In this document: positions 49,191-60,696 of the stretch, in pieces | Position numbering within the stretch: the first letter of the stretch is position 1 | Layout of the letters: each line of letters begins with the position of its first letter | NCBI GenBank assembly: GCA_950295325.1 | Contig: OX485803.1 | Coordinates: 67,843,554-67,907,553 of the forward strand | Direction: 5' to 3' | DNA from: Polytrichum commune | Taxonomy: Eukaryota; Streptophyta; Polytrichopsida; Polytrichales; Polytrichaceae | Length of the DNA: 64,000 nucleotides | Program-made: the position numbers and the translations under genes | The notes under the pieces: generated by a model | What the model saw: only the letters and a program-made list of their open reading frames with translations | The model's database searches: none | What the model was told of the DNA's origin: nothing

Positions 49191-52170
49191 CTAGAGGTCT
49201 TCTGTTGGTACCCCATCCTCGAAAGTATCTCCATCAGTCATTTTCTCACCTCTAGTGCATCGATCTAAATTATCCTTTGCGAAAAGAATTTGCCGAGCTG
49301 GGATGAGAACATTGTCATCGGACGCATTCCTTTGTCTTGCCCATGATGCCACAACACAATCTAGGGATTGATGTTGTGGTGCATAGTCCTTGAGCCTCGT
49401 CCATCGAAAAGATTTTGCCGTGTCCCATTCCTCATAACGTTCGTCTAAGGTCTTCTTGTTCCTTTGGCCAAGGACCGGTACATAATAGACAATCTCAATG
49501 GAACGAGGATTAGGACCGATATGTGCCAAATTCGGCTCAGAAATCACTCGTCCCATCCACACTGGATTAGGACAATCCTCACTAGGACGTAGTAACACAT
49601 AATGGCCAATCCTGATATGTGCGCCGGGACGGAAGGTCTCAACAGGTCGAGAACTAGCTGGCCCCACGTAAGCATAATCAGTGATGTTTTCCTCAAGTAG
49701 ATGCACATTATCCACATGGAGGGTTGGTGCAATGGAGAACCGTGTAGCTGGCCAGAATGGCTCGCTAAGTTCAGATGGAGTTGGGAGTAAAGGTTGATCC
49801 ATAGCCGCAAGCACATTCTCCCAATATAAAATTGTTGGTGCAATGGACTCCATATATTGACCCGAACTATCTTGATTTGCTGTATCCTTCCAATACTTAA
49901 TAAAACCTTGCACCCCAAGCTTTATGTTCACGGAATCTTTCATCTCCCTTTTTGGAACGGGACGGGGGCACCCTACAAAAACAAACATACAATGAGCTCG
50001 GAGCAATACCACGGACTAACTGCCCACGGGTGATCACCCGTGGGCCACATACTTCACACCATGTATTTTCTAGTGCACTTCCAAAGCAATACAAACAAGG
50101 GACCCACTAACCTGTTGGGACCATGGTCTTCTTTGTGATAGGGTCCACCTTCCAAAGAGCAATTCCTCCATCAGGCACCCAACTTGGATCTGTACAATAC
50201 ACTTTGTACTGCATCAATGGCACTCCTTGAGGATCTACATAAAAACGGAATTGGTGCGCCTTGGAATGCCCAATAAGTCGATCTTGACCATACTCATTGT
50301 AGTATCCCTTCACCCATTCCTTGAAATCTGCAACCTCGTGGATTAAGGACGGGACAATAGTGGGTTCCCCAGCAGCCATGAACGATGCCATGAGGTCTGG
50401 GAGTGTATGGCAATCCTCAATCTTCAGCCTTTGTCCAAACCTCCCAAACATTGCATCCACATCCTCATGCGTATGTCCAACAATAAGGAAAGACACCCTG
50501 ACTTCCCGAAAAATTCCCTTTGCAGTCAGAGCTGACCAAAACAACATGTTGTATTTTGATTTGTTGTCCTTCGCACAATTGTTCATTTGAACAAGGAGGA
50601 GGGGTGGCAAACCTGTAGGAGGAATACTTGCGGGCGGTGGCAAGGGAAGTACTCCTGAATACTTCTCTACACCAACCACCAATGCGTCGTGTAAAGGATC
50701 ACCTATGGACGAAATCGGAATGTGTCTACTAGAGCAAACAGGTTGTACCTCAAGTTGACAAAGCAACTTCATCATCGAGGTGATAGTGAAGTTGGCATCG
50801 GATGGGTACATATCAAGGACATAATGCGCATAATTCACATCTGAGTGACCATGTGCAATCATCCCCGCAATGGATATGGGGAATCGCTCGTATTTGTCAA
50901 CACGTTTGTTTTTGTGCGCGAAGACGGGAAGAGCCGTTTTCCCATAATCCATTTTGTCATGGATTATACAAAGCACCTCATTGGGAGCATACTTTGACAA
51001 AATCCTATCTTTATAGTAACTGTTTCTATGAGCCTCCTGCAATGTTAGATGACGAAGGCTAGCATTCGAGATGGCCAAGTGACCAGTTGTGTTCTTTGTG
51101 TGTATTCGCAACAAATCCTTGAATGCTGCACAAGTTCCACAACGCGAGAAGTTGTCGCCGGGGCTCTTTATAACATACTGCTTGAAATGTTGTCGATGTA
51201 GGCGGCTGAAGGTGGACGTGGAGATAGGCGTGTACCCTAGGTCTCCGTCCAAGTTGTTCACTTCCTGCAATAGGTTGCACCACGTTGTTCCCACAGGGAG
51301 CATCTCCGTCCCTATCTTCTCACCAGTTGGAAGAGTCCGAGTCATATGGGGCATGGCGTCCGCCCTACCCTCAACCAATACTCCAAGGGTGGCTCGTGCT
51401 TGCACTGTATTCGCCCGTGGTTTTCTAGTTCCTGTATTTCCATGATCTCGAGATCTAACCCCCATCAAGCTTTCAGCCTTGTTCCTATTATATTGTGCCC
51501 TTGATATCATATAGATGTTCATCCATGCTCGAGTGCATATTGTTCTCCCTTCCAACTGCACCATTTCACGTCCGTTGTGCTCATGTTTCTGGATCGATTG
51601 GAACACCGACAGGGCTATGAGCTTCCGAGCATTGAATGGCAATGCGAAGTAGTGTTCCCGAATACTCATCAACAAAGGCCTTGGGAATACCTGGCAACAA
51701 TGCTCGGAACAACAATCCACCGCTGATAACATCCGCGCATGCTCCTCAGTGGCTCCCCAAATTTTCTTCCCAGGTGGCCGAGGTGCACACATCCTCACAG
51801 TGTTGTATTGGCGTTTTCCAAGCAAGCGCCGATGACTTTGAACTTCGCGGGTCGCATTATGATGGACCAACAATATTTCCGCTAATGTATGTCCTTCAAA
51901 TTTGGTGAGTGAAAGTGGCCATCGGTGCAGCATATTCTCCCAATCCCGCGAAATAACATTGTCAGTTGGGTTCAAGATAATAACTCCAACATCCTCAGCC
52001 CCTAGGATGCTATTGTCAACACAATCCAACGGATTTGTGTTGCAAATCAATCCATCACACAAAGCATGGCCCTCATCATCAAAGAGCACAACGGCCTTCC
52101 CCTTCAAGTCCGTCCTCGACAGTCCAATGTAATGTGGAATCTGAGCATCGATATCAAAGTATGTCAACAC
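49191..52170 (-). CDS. DUF7869-type transposase-like protein, two exons, 946 aa
   Basis: Exon 1 52170..50112 and exon 2 49972..49191 join in phase over a 139-bp intron (donor AACAG|GTTAGT, acceptor TTTTTGTAG|GGTGC), giving 946 residues without a stop or frameshift. Features in order: an N-terminal region of unknown fold; helix-rich GRTICTRAWMNIYMIS (about 210-225); CxxC in SRCGTCAAF (about 360); then the RNase H-fold core with HDKMDYGKTALPVF, LLVQMNNCAKDNKSKY and FLIVGHTHEDVDAMFGRF. The GHTHEDVD signature is what identifies the DUF7869 group. The middle catalytic-type position, which I recall as Asp (QxDN) in relatives, is Asn (AAC). Exon 2 carries a BAH/Tudor-like stretch (IRIGHYVLLRPSEDCPN ... 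WMGRVISEP). The open frame starts at GTG 52170 with a stop just upstream, so the true start is an internal ATG or an unseen upstream exon. The role as transposase is inferred. Confidence 0.75.
50022..50045. repeat. Perfect 24-bp palindrome in the intron
   Basis: Arms GCCCACGGGTGA / TCACCCGTGGGC with no spacer, inside intron 50111..49973. Confidence 0.9.
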
Positions 52171-52874
52171 ACATTGACCAGAAGCTCACGGGTGTTCACC
52201 CGTGGGGGACAACATTGACATCTCAACAGAATATTTACATTCATATAGGGGTGAGCTCTACACCTCACTTCACACAACTCAAGTGAAGTATGTGTTACTT
52301 ATCATATCCCCATTGGGAGAATGACCCTTATTACCAGTTTCCACAAAGCCCAAACACCAAAACTATCACCCCTAACACTTACTTGTGTACAATTATTACT
52401 ATGCATGTAGGTGTCACATCTGCTGGCCCAAGTGCTAGCGAAATAGTTGCCATTCAGGATAGTGTCAACATTCCAGTTTAACGAATATCATCGTCATCAT
52501 TTATCATAATGCATCACGAAACTCCCAACTCGTAATAATATGTACCAATTACCCATTGACAACATATTTCACATACTCAGCAGGAAATTTACAAATAAGC
52601 ATAATTGCATATACAACTATTGAGTATGTCACACACATGATACATGCCTATCTTATAACCACACATATGTAGGGAGAACTAAAATACAAATCATGAACTG
52701 CCACGGGTGAACACCCGTGGGGGCTTCCATGCTGGTGCCGGATTCTCCCACGGGTGTTCACCCGTGGGAGGCTACCATGCTGACATCTACTACTAGAAAG
52801 TTTGTCACACACATGAGCATATGGATAACTTCTATTCTGACATATGCTAGGATAACCAAAATAAAAACCATAAG

Positions 52875-52992
52875 CTCCCACGGGTGAACACCCGTGGGGG
52901 CCCCAAACCCGGTACCAGAGTCTCCCACGGGTGAACACCCATGGGGGCCCCAAACCGGGTGCCAGAGTCTCCCACGGGTGAACACCCGTGGC
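52875..52992. repeat. 47-bp tandem repeat carrying the palindrome
   Basis: Units start 47 bp apart (CGGGTGAACA at 52881, 52928, 52975) and include GGGGCCCCAAACC and CCAGAGTC between palindromes; about 2.5 units. Confidence 0.9.
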
Positions 52993-52994
52993 AG

Positions 52995-53022
52995 ACTGGC
53001 CGTACAGGAGGGGTACGGCCAG
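52995..53022. repeat. Additional hairpin
   Basis: Inverted arms TGGCCGTAC / GTACGGCCA around a short purine loop, between the last two palindromes; unrelated in sequence to them. Confidence 0.7.
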
Positions 53023-53048
53023 AGTGTTGTCACGGGTGCACCCGTGGG

Positions 53049-53838
53049 AAAGTGGATGCACATTGGGGTTATAAAACCAACCTCTTCACTCATGTGAGGC
53101 ACGCTCTCCATGGTTGCTCCTCAAGGGTGAAGGGGGGTGGACTCAAATGAGGAGAAAGAAATGACCCTCCAAATGGTGGCCTTTATATAGGTCGTGAGCA
53201 TGGCCATCAACTTCTCATGAGGAAGTACAAGGCATTCCCTCCAAATTCGTAAGTACATAGACGTCATTCCCTCCAATTCCTATCGCTATTAGCTAATCAC
53301 GTTCTAACCTTCCTCATATTGAATAATGATGACCTTCGGTAGTGGGGTTCTACATCGTATGTACATGGAGTGAAAATTTGTTACAAGGCGAAGGAGAGTC
53401 TTTGCGGTACCAATGATCATTGGATAACCTTTGCATACACCTCATACCACTACCAAGCATACTCATGCCAAAATTACATAAGGACATGTGCACACATAAC
53501 AGGTCCACCACTTATGATGGGCACCCTTGCAAAATGAATAGTATGAAGGTTAGGTATTGTTTCATCCGCAAGAGTTAACAACGACATGGGATTCTCTCAC
53601 CAGAGTTATAGTTCCTTTATATTTTATAATTGTGAATAGGATGCCTATTTTGTGGGCAAGGTGCAAGGATAACCCGGTCAAAGCTACTATTATCTTTCAT
53701 GATTGCAGTCTAATTTGGGAATATGATTGCACCCAAATTCAAGGTTTGAAGCTCAACACTAGCCTGCTCCTTTTAGAGCAACTAGCATTGTGGCCCATTG
53801 TGTTGCAACTTCGGAATAGTTTCATATACTTCTCTCGA
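53049..53838. other. Non-coding region inside the candidate element
   Basis: No domain recognised; the open frame 53557-53886 runs into the right repeat and is probably chance. Confidence 0.4.
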
Positions 53839-54174
53839 GGGGGGGTAGTCATTGGTTGGAGTAGCAATATACGTGCGAACAAATGATAGGGTATTTTAAA
53901 AACATGGGGGCTAAAAATTATAAATGGAGTTAAGAGTAATATAGGGTATCAACCATGACACTTGACAGCTTTAAAGTCCTATAGGGTATGGAATAATAGG
54001 TAATTTGGAATTATAAGTAATGCAAGCCATTTTTCTATTAACCCAAAGTAGAAATTTACATAATGATAGCATCATTGTGAGAAAAATAAGAGAATTGAAA
54101 GTAACACCCCCCCTATAAAATAATGGTTGTTCGCACCTATATCCTTAACTTTTTAACACACTGCCCCCCCCCCC
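53839..54174 (-). repeat. G/C-run-bounded repeat, right copy (inverted)
   Basis: Reverse complement of 48520-48849 with few changes; 7 G at 53839, 11 C ending 54174. Confidence 0.85.
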
Positions 54175-55930
54175 AAGATACTTATACTTTCCTAGCCTTG
54201 TCAACTTGCCTCGCTCCACCCCATTGTCCAATGTTGTATTTCATGAGCAAATGTTTTGTTGTATCCCCATGATCATTCTTCTTAACCGACTTGACATGTG
54301 GCACACCTCAATTTCATGATAGTGGACATTTATCTTTATCAACTTTGTGAATCTTCCATATCAAGTTCACACTTTATGGTTTTTTTATTTCTCAAATTCT
54401 CGCCGCCTCATTTCGCATTCTTTGCCTTCTCATTGTTTTGTATTTACTTGGAAGCCTCTAGCCTTGATGTCAAATTTTCTTTGGTCTTCATTACACTACC
54501 TTGGAGTTAGAAGCAAGCAATGTCATTTTTCCTTTGGTCTTTGATTATTGTACATCAAAGCAAACAACTCATACCCAACATAGTTGGAGTGCGTAATCTC
54601 ATGGGTTTGAGAGTGTACGTAGTGTAGTTGGGGGTTTGATTATGGGAAGAGTGTTGGTAGCGTGAGCAAAGCGCATAACGTTTTTGGAGTGTAGTGTATA
54701 GTTGTGCGGAATAGGGAGCAATTTGTTTACTAGGATAATCCTATACATGATGTAATGTTCTTTGTGAAATAGAGTTATGCATTTCCTAAAATTGATTTTG
54801 TGAAGTTTTGAATATGGGTACCAAATCATGAAATTGTTCACAACATGTACTGAAATTGGTTGTTTAAATAATGAACTTGGTTCATATTTCCAATGAAATT
54901 GGAAGAACCTATCGCTAAATTGCTTTGTTAAATCATGAATTTGAGTTTGCACTTTTGTGGATTCATCTTACCAAAGGAGTATGTGTCACTTTCCTTTATA
55001 AACCTCTTGGTTTTGTTCACGACTTTGAAACATTAAACATCAAAACCCTAAGGTCACAATCATGTACTTAAGTTATCGAAGATGACCATTGAGAATTATT
55101 ACATCAAAACATAAAACCTTGAATTTATAATTATGAAGTTAAGTGGACCACCTTTCCCAAACAATCTCAACCTTAACCTCAAACTCAACCTAAACCCCGA
55201 TGGTTCACAGCAGTTTTTTCAAGTTAAGTTATCCAAGATGATTGTTGAACACTCTTCCCAAACAACCTCAACCTCATCATCAACGGTTCACAATGGCTTG
55301 TGGTGGTTTTATCAAGTTAAGTTATCCAAGATGCCCATTTAATAACTTTCTCATGTGACCTCAAATTTAGCACCAATGATTCGTGACCATGCCCAGCCTT
55401 GTCAACTTGCCACAACCTTGCCTCGCCCACCCCCATTAATAGTATGATATAGGATGTGATGACTCAATACCTACCTAGACTCCTACTATGGCATTATACA
55501 CAATTTGACAATTCGACCCTTCTCCCAATAGCTCAAGCCTAGGGTTAATCCATCTTTGACTTGAAAGCGCCACATGTTACAAAATGAATTTGCATGTATT
55601 TGACTGAAACATGCAAAATGCCACCAAAGAGAGAGAGAGAGAGGGAGAGAGAGTCCATTTTCATGGCACCTCTTTGATTTGCACAACCCATTTTTCATCT
55701 TTTAGCATCACTCGTCATTCTTATCAATCATGATGTTGGACATGTAGCAACATACCATAGAGTTCCTTTGCCACAAATATGTGTGTGTGTGTCTATATGT
55801 ATGTATGTATGTATGTATATATATATACATATATATATATATGTGGCCAACTCGGGCGTCAATGCCCTATTTACACTGGGGAAATCATCAAATTTATAGC
55901 ACTACGCTAGAGATGTTGATCCATTTATAA
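54175..55930. other. Intergenic region with diverged repeats and microsatellites
   Basis: CAAGTTAAGTTATCCAAGAT occurs at 55220 and 55313 in a 93-bp tandem unit, with a weaker third unit at about 55132. CCTTGTCAACTTGCC occurs at 54196 and 55398. A (GA)n run lies at 55628-55651 and TATG/TA repeats at 55785-55841. No gene supported. Confidence 0.6.
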
Positions 55931-55933
55931 ACC

Positions 55934-55968
55934 GGTTTAGGGTTTAGGGTTTAGGGTTTAGGGTTTAA
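55934..55968 (+). repeat. Interstitial telomere-type repeat (TTTAGGG)~5
   Basis: Uninterrupted GGTTTAG units, directly followed by GTTATTTATTTC and a copy of the G/C-run repeat family. Confidence 0.9.
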
Positions 55969-55969
55969 G

Positions 55970-56207
55970 GTTATTTATTTCCTTAGCATTTTCAGCTCTG
56001 GGTTAGTAGGATAGGGCCTTGCATTACTTATATTTCCAAGTTACCTATTATTTCAAACCCTATAGTGCTTTAAAGATGTCCAACGCCATTTTTGACACCC
56101 TATATTATTCTAAATCATTTTGTTCATTTTACGTCCCCATATACCCTCTCAATTTTTCGCACGTATATTTCTACTCCAATACATCACAAACCCCCCCCCC
56201 CCCCCCC
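55970..56207 (+). repeat. G/C-run repeat family, copy with telomere-repeat head
   Basis: Shares CTTGCATTACTTATA, AACCCTATAGTGCTTTAAAG, ATGTCCAACGCCATTTTTGA and TTCGCACGTATATT with 48.65-48.85 kb, and ends in a C-run of about 18 (to 56207). Confidence 0.8.
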
Positions 56208-59200
56208 GGTATGTGTCCACTACATTTCTAGCTGCACTTCCTAGGTTTTACGCTATATACTTATGGGCCCACCACTTATGCCCTTTGGATGACCGTTTTG
56301 AGATCCCATGTCGAAATGATGGCTTAAGGCTGACCGATCGACAAGGCTATAGAAAAACGCGACTCCAATCATTTGACATGTCCTTGGATAATGCACATGT
56401 TTGGGTAGACTTAGTTTGGACACCACGTGTGTGATTGGAACTCCCAATGCAGCTAGAGGACATATACTCCTCAACCTAAACCTTATGCCACAACACATAC
56501 ATTGAAACAACAATACAAAACAAACACATACAACCCCTTAATAGATGCAATGAGATACAATGGTTGCAATGTCAACCCCCTCTTCCCAAACTTGGATGCC
56601 CCAAATAGATAGTTGCACCCAACATAGCCCGGCTTCCAAAAGGAAGGCAATAAGCCCTATAATGAGCCCCCCCCCACCACCCCCAAACTCATGTACATTA
56701 TAGAGCAAACATACTCAATTTTTCCTAATAAAAATTTCTTCCCCTTTTCAGGATGTGCTCTTCCATATGTGGAGAAAAACCTCACATTCAAGAGTACCTC
56801 TCATCGATCCGACAGAAAATATAAAACTAAACCCCCTTGGTTTAGACTAATTCCGTAACTTTGAAGCTAATTACGGTGTCAAACCAATTGAATTTTTAAA
56901 TAAAATGTTTTTGGATGAATGTTGGGTGTGCTTGTATGTGAGCATGTTTTCTTGTCTTTGCCCTCGGATTGATAGGCTTTGCCTACGCATGGGGAATTTG
57001 TGATAGCATTTACATCCTCAAGGGCTTGGGCTTCTAATGTGAGGCCCTATATACATATCAATGTTTTTTTGGCCAACGAAATGGGATTATCGCATACGAG
57101 CATATTACTCTCATTCATCCAACAATGAAACTTTAAACTAGTATGTAGTAAGGAGGTTATTTTTCAAAGTTTATTGGAAACCCTATTTAGTTGAATTGAC
57201 CCCAAATTAGTCTAGCCCAAGTTAGGGCACATTTTCATGTACCAATCGTTTTGGTGAAACAAAATAGAGTTCTCTGACGTTGGTGAAGGTTTTGCCGGTA
57301 TCTTCAAGCATCTTTTGGACTGAGCACTCCCATGTGGAGTGGCAATGGTGGTTGGGGGGGGGGGGTAGCAGATTCGGCTCGTTGCCCAAAACACAAGTTG
57401 AAACGTGGCCATCCTTGTACTGACGCACTTTAGTTGTTGATTGACTAGACTGATTGATTTTTAATCATGGGATGCTAGAAAAATGAAAAACAAAATCTCC
57501 ATAAATTAAGAAAACTTTGGGCAAGGTTTGAATAGTAAGAACATGGCATCATGAACTCTCAATGTAAATACAACAAATTATGGTTCACACTAACAATGTA
57601 TATAAAAACCAAGGTTTCTCCGCTCAAATGAAAATCAATTTCCATGTGCTAGAATACCAACCTAGTCAAGTTTCCCTCCTCAAACTACAACTATCAATGA
57701 GCCCCACATACCTTATTAGTTTGGGTATGTGCCATCCTGACCCATTACACCAGTCCGTATGAATCATTTTGGGTTCATATCTTGCATGAACCCAACCACA
57801 TACATTAACCCTTGCAAACCATATGCCCATGCCCCTGTAAAACCTTCATGTGCATGTACGCACATAGCCCCACTCATAAGCCCCCGTGACCCGCTTTGGG
57901 AAAAAAAATAAAAAAATAAAAAAATAATCTTTGTTAACTAATTGTTAACTAATTGTCTTTTTTTAACTAATTGCTAAAATAAAGAATGAATTTATTTAGT
58001 TATGTAGCATGTGAGCTCTCAAAACAACAGTCAGTACTCAATGCAATAAACTCTAATTGTTGCACCATAGGTAGGTATCATGGGATGATTCAATACAACA
58101 TCTACTAAGGGGAGGGAGACCAAGGGAGGGGAAGTCGAAAGCATTGGTAACAATAGGACTAGAGATTTCTATTTAGAGATTATTAAACTACTCTTTAAAA
58201 TCGGGGTCAAATACCTTTGAGTAACCTTTAAGTAACCTTTCCATAATGTCATGCTCCAATCCATGGGTATGACTTGTGGACTTGCCATAAAGTATTTTTG
58301 AAATCACCTTTAAGGAGAATATAAAAGCTCAATTTTGGACCGTGTAGCCATAGATGTTGCATCCATGTGGGATTTGTTGTTGCTCAAATTTAGTACTTTG
58401 GTACTTAGGTTGTCAATCCATGTGCACTATCGACCCTACAATGACCGAAAATATTTTGAGAGTGTGCGATTGACTATGTTAGGTTATAATAAGGCTCTAT
58501 GTGATAGCATGGTTATACTTACATGAGTACCCTTAGATGTGCACTTTGGGAAGGACATTCGAGGCCGTAAATATGAAAGTCAACAAATACCTTAACCGTA
58601 CAAGCCCACTTGAAATGGCCGGGGATTCGTGGCACTCAAGTAAAGTCATCCGGTAACAAATGAGTCCATCAAGAAGCTCGGATGGAGCTTACTTTAGTGA
58701 AATACCTCCGAGTTGGCATGTAAGACCTACTTTCTCCCTCATAGTTATTTTATAAATATTAATTTGTTGGCAAGGGGCAATGATGTGGCCTTGGATGCTC
58801 TAAGCCTATTTTCCAACCTCCCATGAGATGTTTCCAAGGCCATGATGTGGCTTTGAATTTCACATGGTTATTTTGATAAATATTGTAAGATATCAATGTG
58901 TGCAATATATAATTATGAAGTGTTGTCATAGACATCTTTTTGTTCATAATTCATTTATTTTGCACATGTGTGATTGTTCAAACATTTGTAATATGGCACA
59001 ATAATATATATCACCTTATGATAAATTGGTGAACTAAAAAACTCAATTCAATATTAGTATTAGTATTGTTATTATTAGTATTTGCATAATAGTATTAGTA
59101 TTAGTATTAGTATCATATAATTATATTTATTTAAAAGTAACGGTTATACACTATGTGATTTGAAAGATAATACAATATGTGATGAGGATAAATTATTAAA

Positions 59201-59526
59201 TAATTCAGATAGGCTATAGTCAGAAACTTATGATTTTCTCAGTAATATATACCCCATCTATAACGTTGTCCCACGAGTCTAATTCCAAATAACATATCAT
59301 TTATTTATACCTTATTCTCTTATAAACACTTGCACTAATCTATCATTAGAATGACAAATATAAGTTATTTATGGTAAGTCAAGCGGATTTTAGTGCACTC
59401 AATATGGGATTTGTAGTCAAGCGGCCTTCAAGAATGCAATTTTTGGTCGGGTTTAGAAATTTTCTCTACAAGATTGCCCCAACCCAGATTAGATACCTCC
59501 AAAAGTTCGTGAGGGGGTATTTAACG
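56208..59526. other. Intergenic region
   Basis: No gene recognised. G/C-runs at 56668-56676 and 57353-57366. An A-rich run with repeated TTGTTAACTAA lies near 57930-57955. A (TTAGTA)n-like microsatellite lies at about 59052-59112. Confidence 0.4.
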
Positions 59527-59745
59527 TCCGCCCATGTTAAAGCAAATATAATATGGGGTGTCAAAAATGACACTGGGCATCATTAAAGTACTATAGGGTA
59601 TGGAACAAATCGATTATTTGGATTTGTAATTAATGCAAGGCCCTTTTCTACTAACCCGACTAAGAAAACTACATAATCATAGCATGTGAAGAAAAAAATT
59701 GAAAGTAATAACCCCATATAAAATAGTGGTTGTTTGCACATGGAT
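59527..59745 (-). repeat. G/C-run repeat family, inverted partial copy
   Basis: Reverse orientation of the family: GTGTCAAAAATGACA, AAAGTACTATAGGGTATGGA, AATGCAAGGCCCTTTTCTA, TGAAAGTAATAACCCC and TAAAATAGTGGTTGTTTGCA. Confidence 0.75.
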
Positions 59746-59857
59746 GCGTGATAAAAGAGAATTAGTTGTTACTAGACTCCTAATTGCATATGAGTAGGAC
59801 ACAAATAGATGGCGAGCAACTAGTAAGGTCCAACACTAAGTGGACTACCACACTAAT

Positions 59858-59890
59858 GGGTTTAGGGTTTAGGGTTTAGGGTTTAGGGTT
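59858..59890 (+). repeat. Interstitial telomere-type repeat (TTTAGGG)~4
   Basis: Followed by GTTATTTATTTCATTAGCAT, the same junction as at 55968, then another family copy. Confidence 0.9.
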
Positions 59891-60055
59891 ATTTATTTCA
59901 TTAGCATTTTCAACCTTGGGTTAATAGAAAAAGCCTTGCATTTCATATAATTCCAAATTACATATTCTTCCATACCCTATAGTACTTTAAAGATGTCCAT
60001 TGCCATTTTTGAAACCTTATATTATTCTAAGTCCTGTTGTTCATTTTTAGTGTGG
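59890..60055 (+). repeat. G/C-run repeat family, partial copy with telomere-repeat head
   Basis: Matches 55970-56130: TTATTTATTTC.TTAGCATTTTCA, CCATACCCTATAGTACTTTA, AGATGTCCATTGCCATTTTT. Confidence 0.8.
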
Positions 60056-60696
60056 CCCACTGTAATATTATTGTACTTTCCTTGCCTTACATTGGATTTT
60101 CATCCAAATATACAGATGAAAAACCCACAGTAATGGAAACCCCTATTTTGAAGGGTATGCTATGTTATATTGCAGATTAACAACAACACCGTAAGTGTCG
60201 TCACATGACACTGGGTGTTTGAGTGCACTTATTAAAATCTTGACATGACATGCCATTAGTATGCTTAAGGATGTATTCCTCTTAAATATTAAAATGAAAC
60301 ACATGACACTTGCCAATAGTGAGCTTAAGCATCTTACCCTTGGGAATGTAGTGGGAATTAACAAAACCATTTAATATGAACATGTACGTTATCACTATAT
60401 CACAGTAGACAATATAGCAATCATCCATGACAATGTTGCATCACAAGTTGCTAACATGAGAAGGTCAATGGATGAACTCATCCATCATCATGACATGGCT
60501 CTAAGTTATACCTCATGTAGCGTTCACATATGAAGAGATAGTCTGGCATACAATGGGGTATGGGTTGGCATGTGAACTATGTTGAGGATCTGTGATCATA
60601 TGTTTACTAATTTCCAATCTCAATATGATATCCTTGTCCAATAATTCTTAAGTGAGTCAGTGCCTTTAGAATTCAAGTTGATGTTCCCTAAGCTCG
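60056..60696. other. Intergenic spacer
   Basis: Nothing recognised. Confidence 0.3.

Larger units (their letters stand above)
52186..53048. repeat. Cluster of seven palindromes upstream of the transposase-like gene
   Basis: Copies of CCACGGGTG-NN-CACCCGTGG at 52186-52205 (TT), 52701-52720 (AA), 52748-52767 (TT; arms extend to 12 bp, 52745-52770), 52878-52897 (AA), 52925-52944 (AA, one arm change), 52972-52991 (AA) and 53031-53048 (no spacer). The first lies only 16 bp upstream of the open frame. Confidence 0.9.
48520..54174 (-). mobile_element. Candidate DNA transposon with DUF7869-type transposase
   Basis: About 5.65 kb bounded by inverted copies of a ~330-bp repeat (48520-48849 and 53839-54174), each starting in a G-run and ending in a C-run. 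Between them lie an intact transposase-like gene on the minus strand and a palindrome cluster. No target duplication could be read because the outer ends run into homopolymers. Against a single element: similarity between the copies stops at the inner homopolymers, and solo copies of the repeat occur at 56.0 and 59.5-60.0 kb, so two independent insertions could flank the gene by chance. Confidence 0.5.

Noticed and set aside
52186..53048. CRISPR-like array
   Set aside because: The repeats are palindromes at irregular distances in plant nuclear DNA, without uniform spacers or cas genes.
52648..53111. Minus-strand frames with repeated GCSPVG-type words
   Set aside because: Generated by the palindrome/47-bp repeat cluster, not a gene.
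53557..53886. 109-codon plus-strand frame
   Set aside because: It runs into the right inverted repeat, and its last 15 codons recur in the left copy; it is a repeat by-product.
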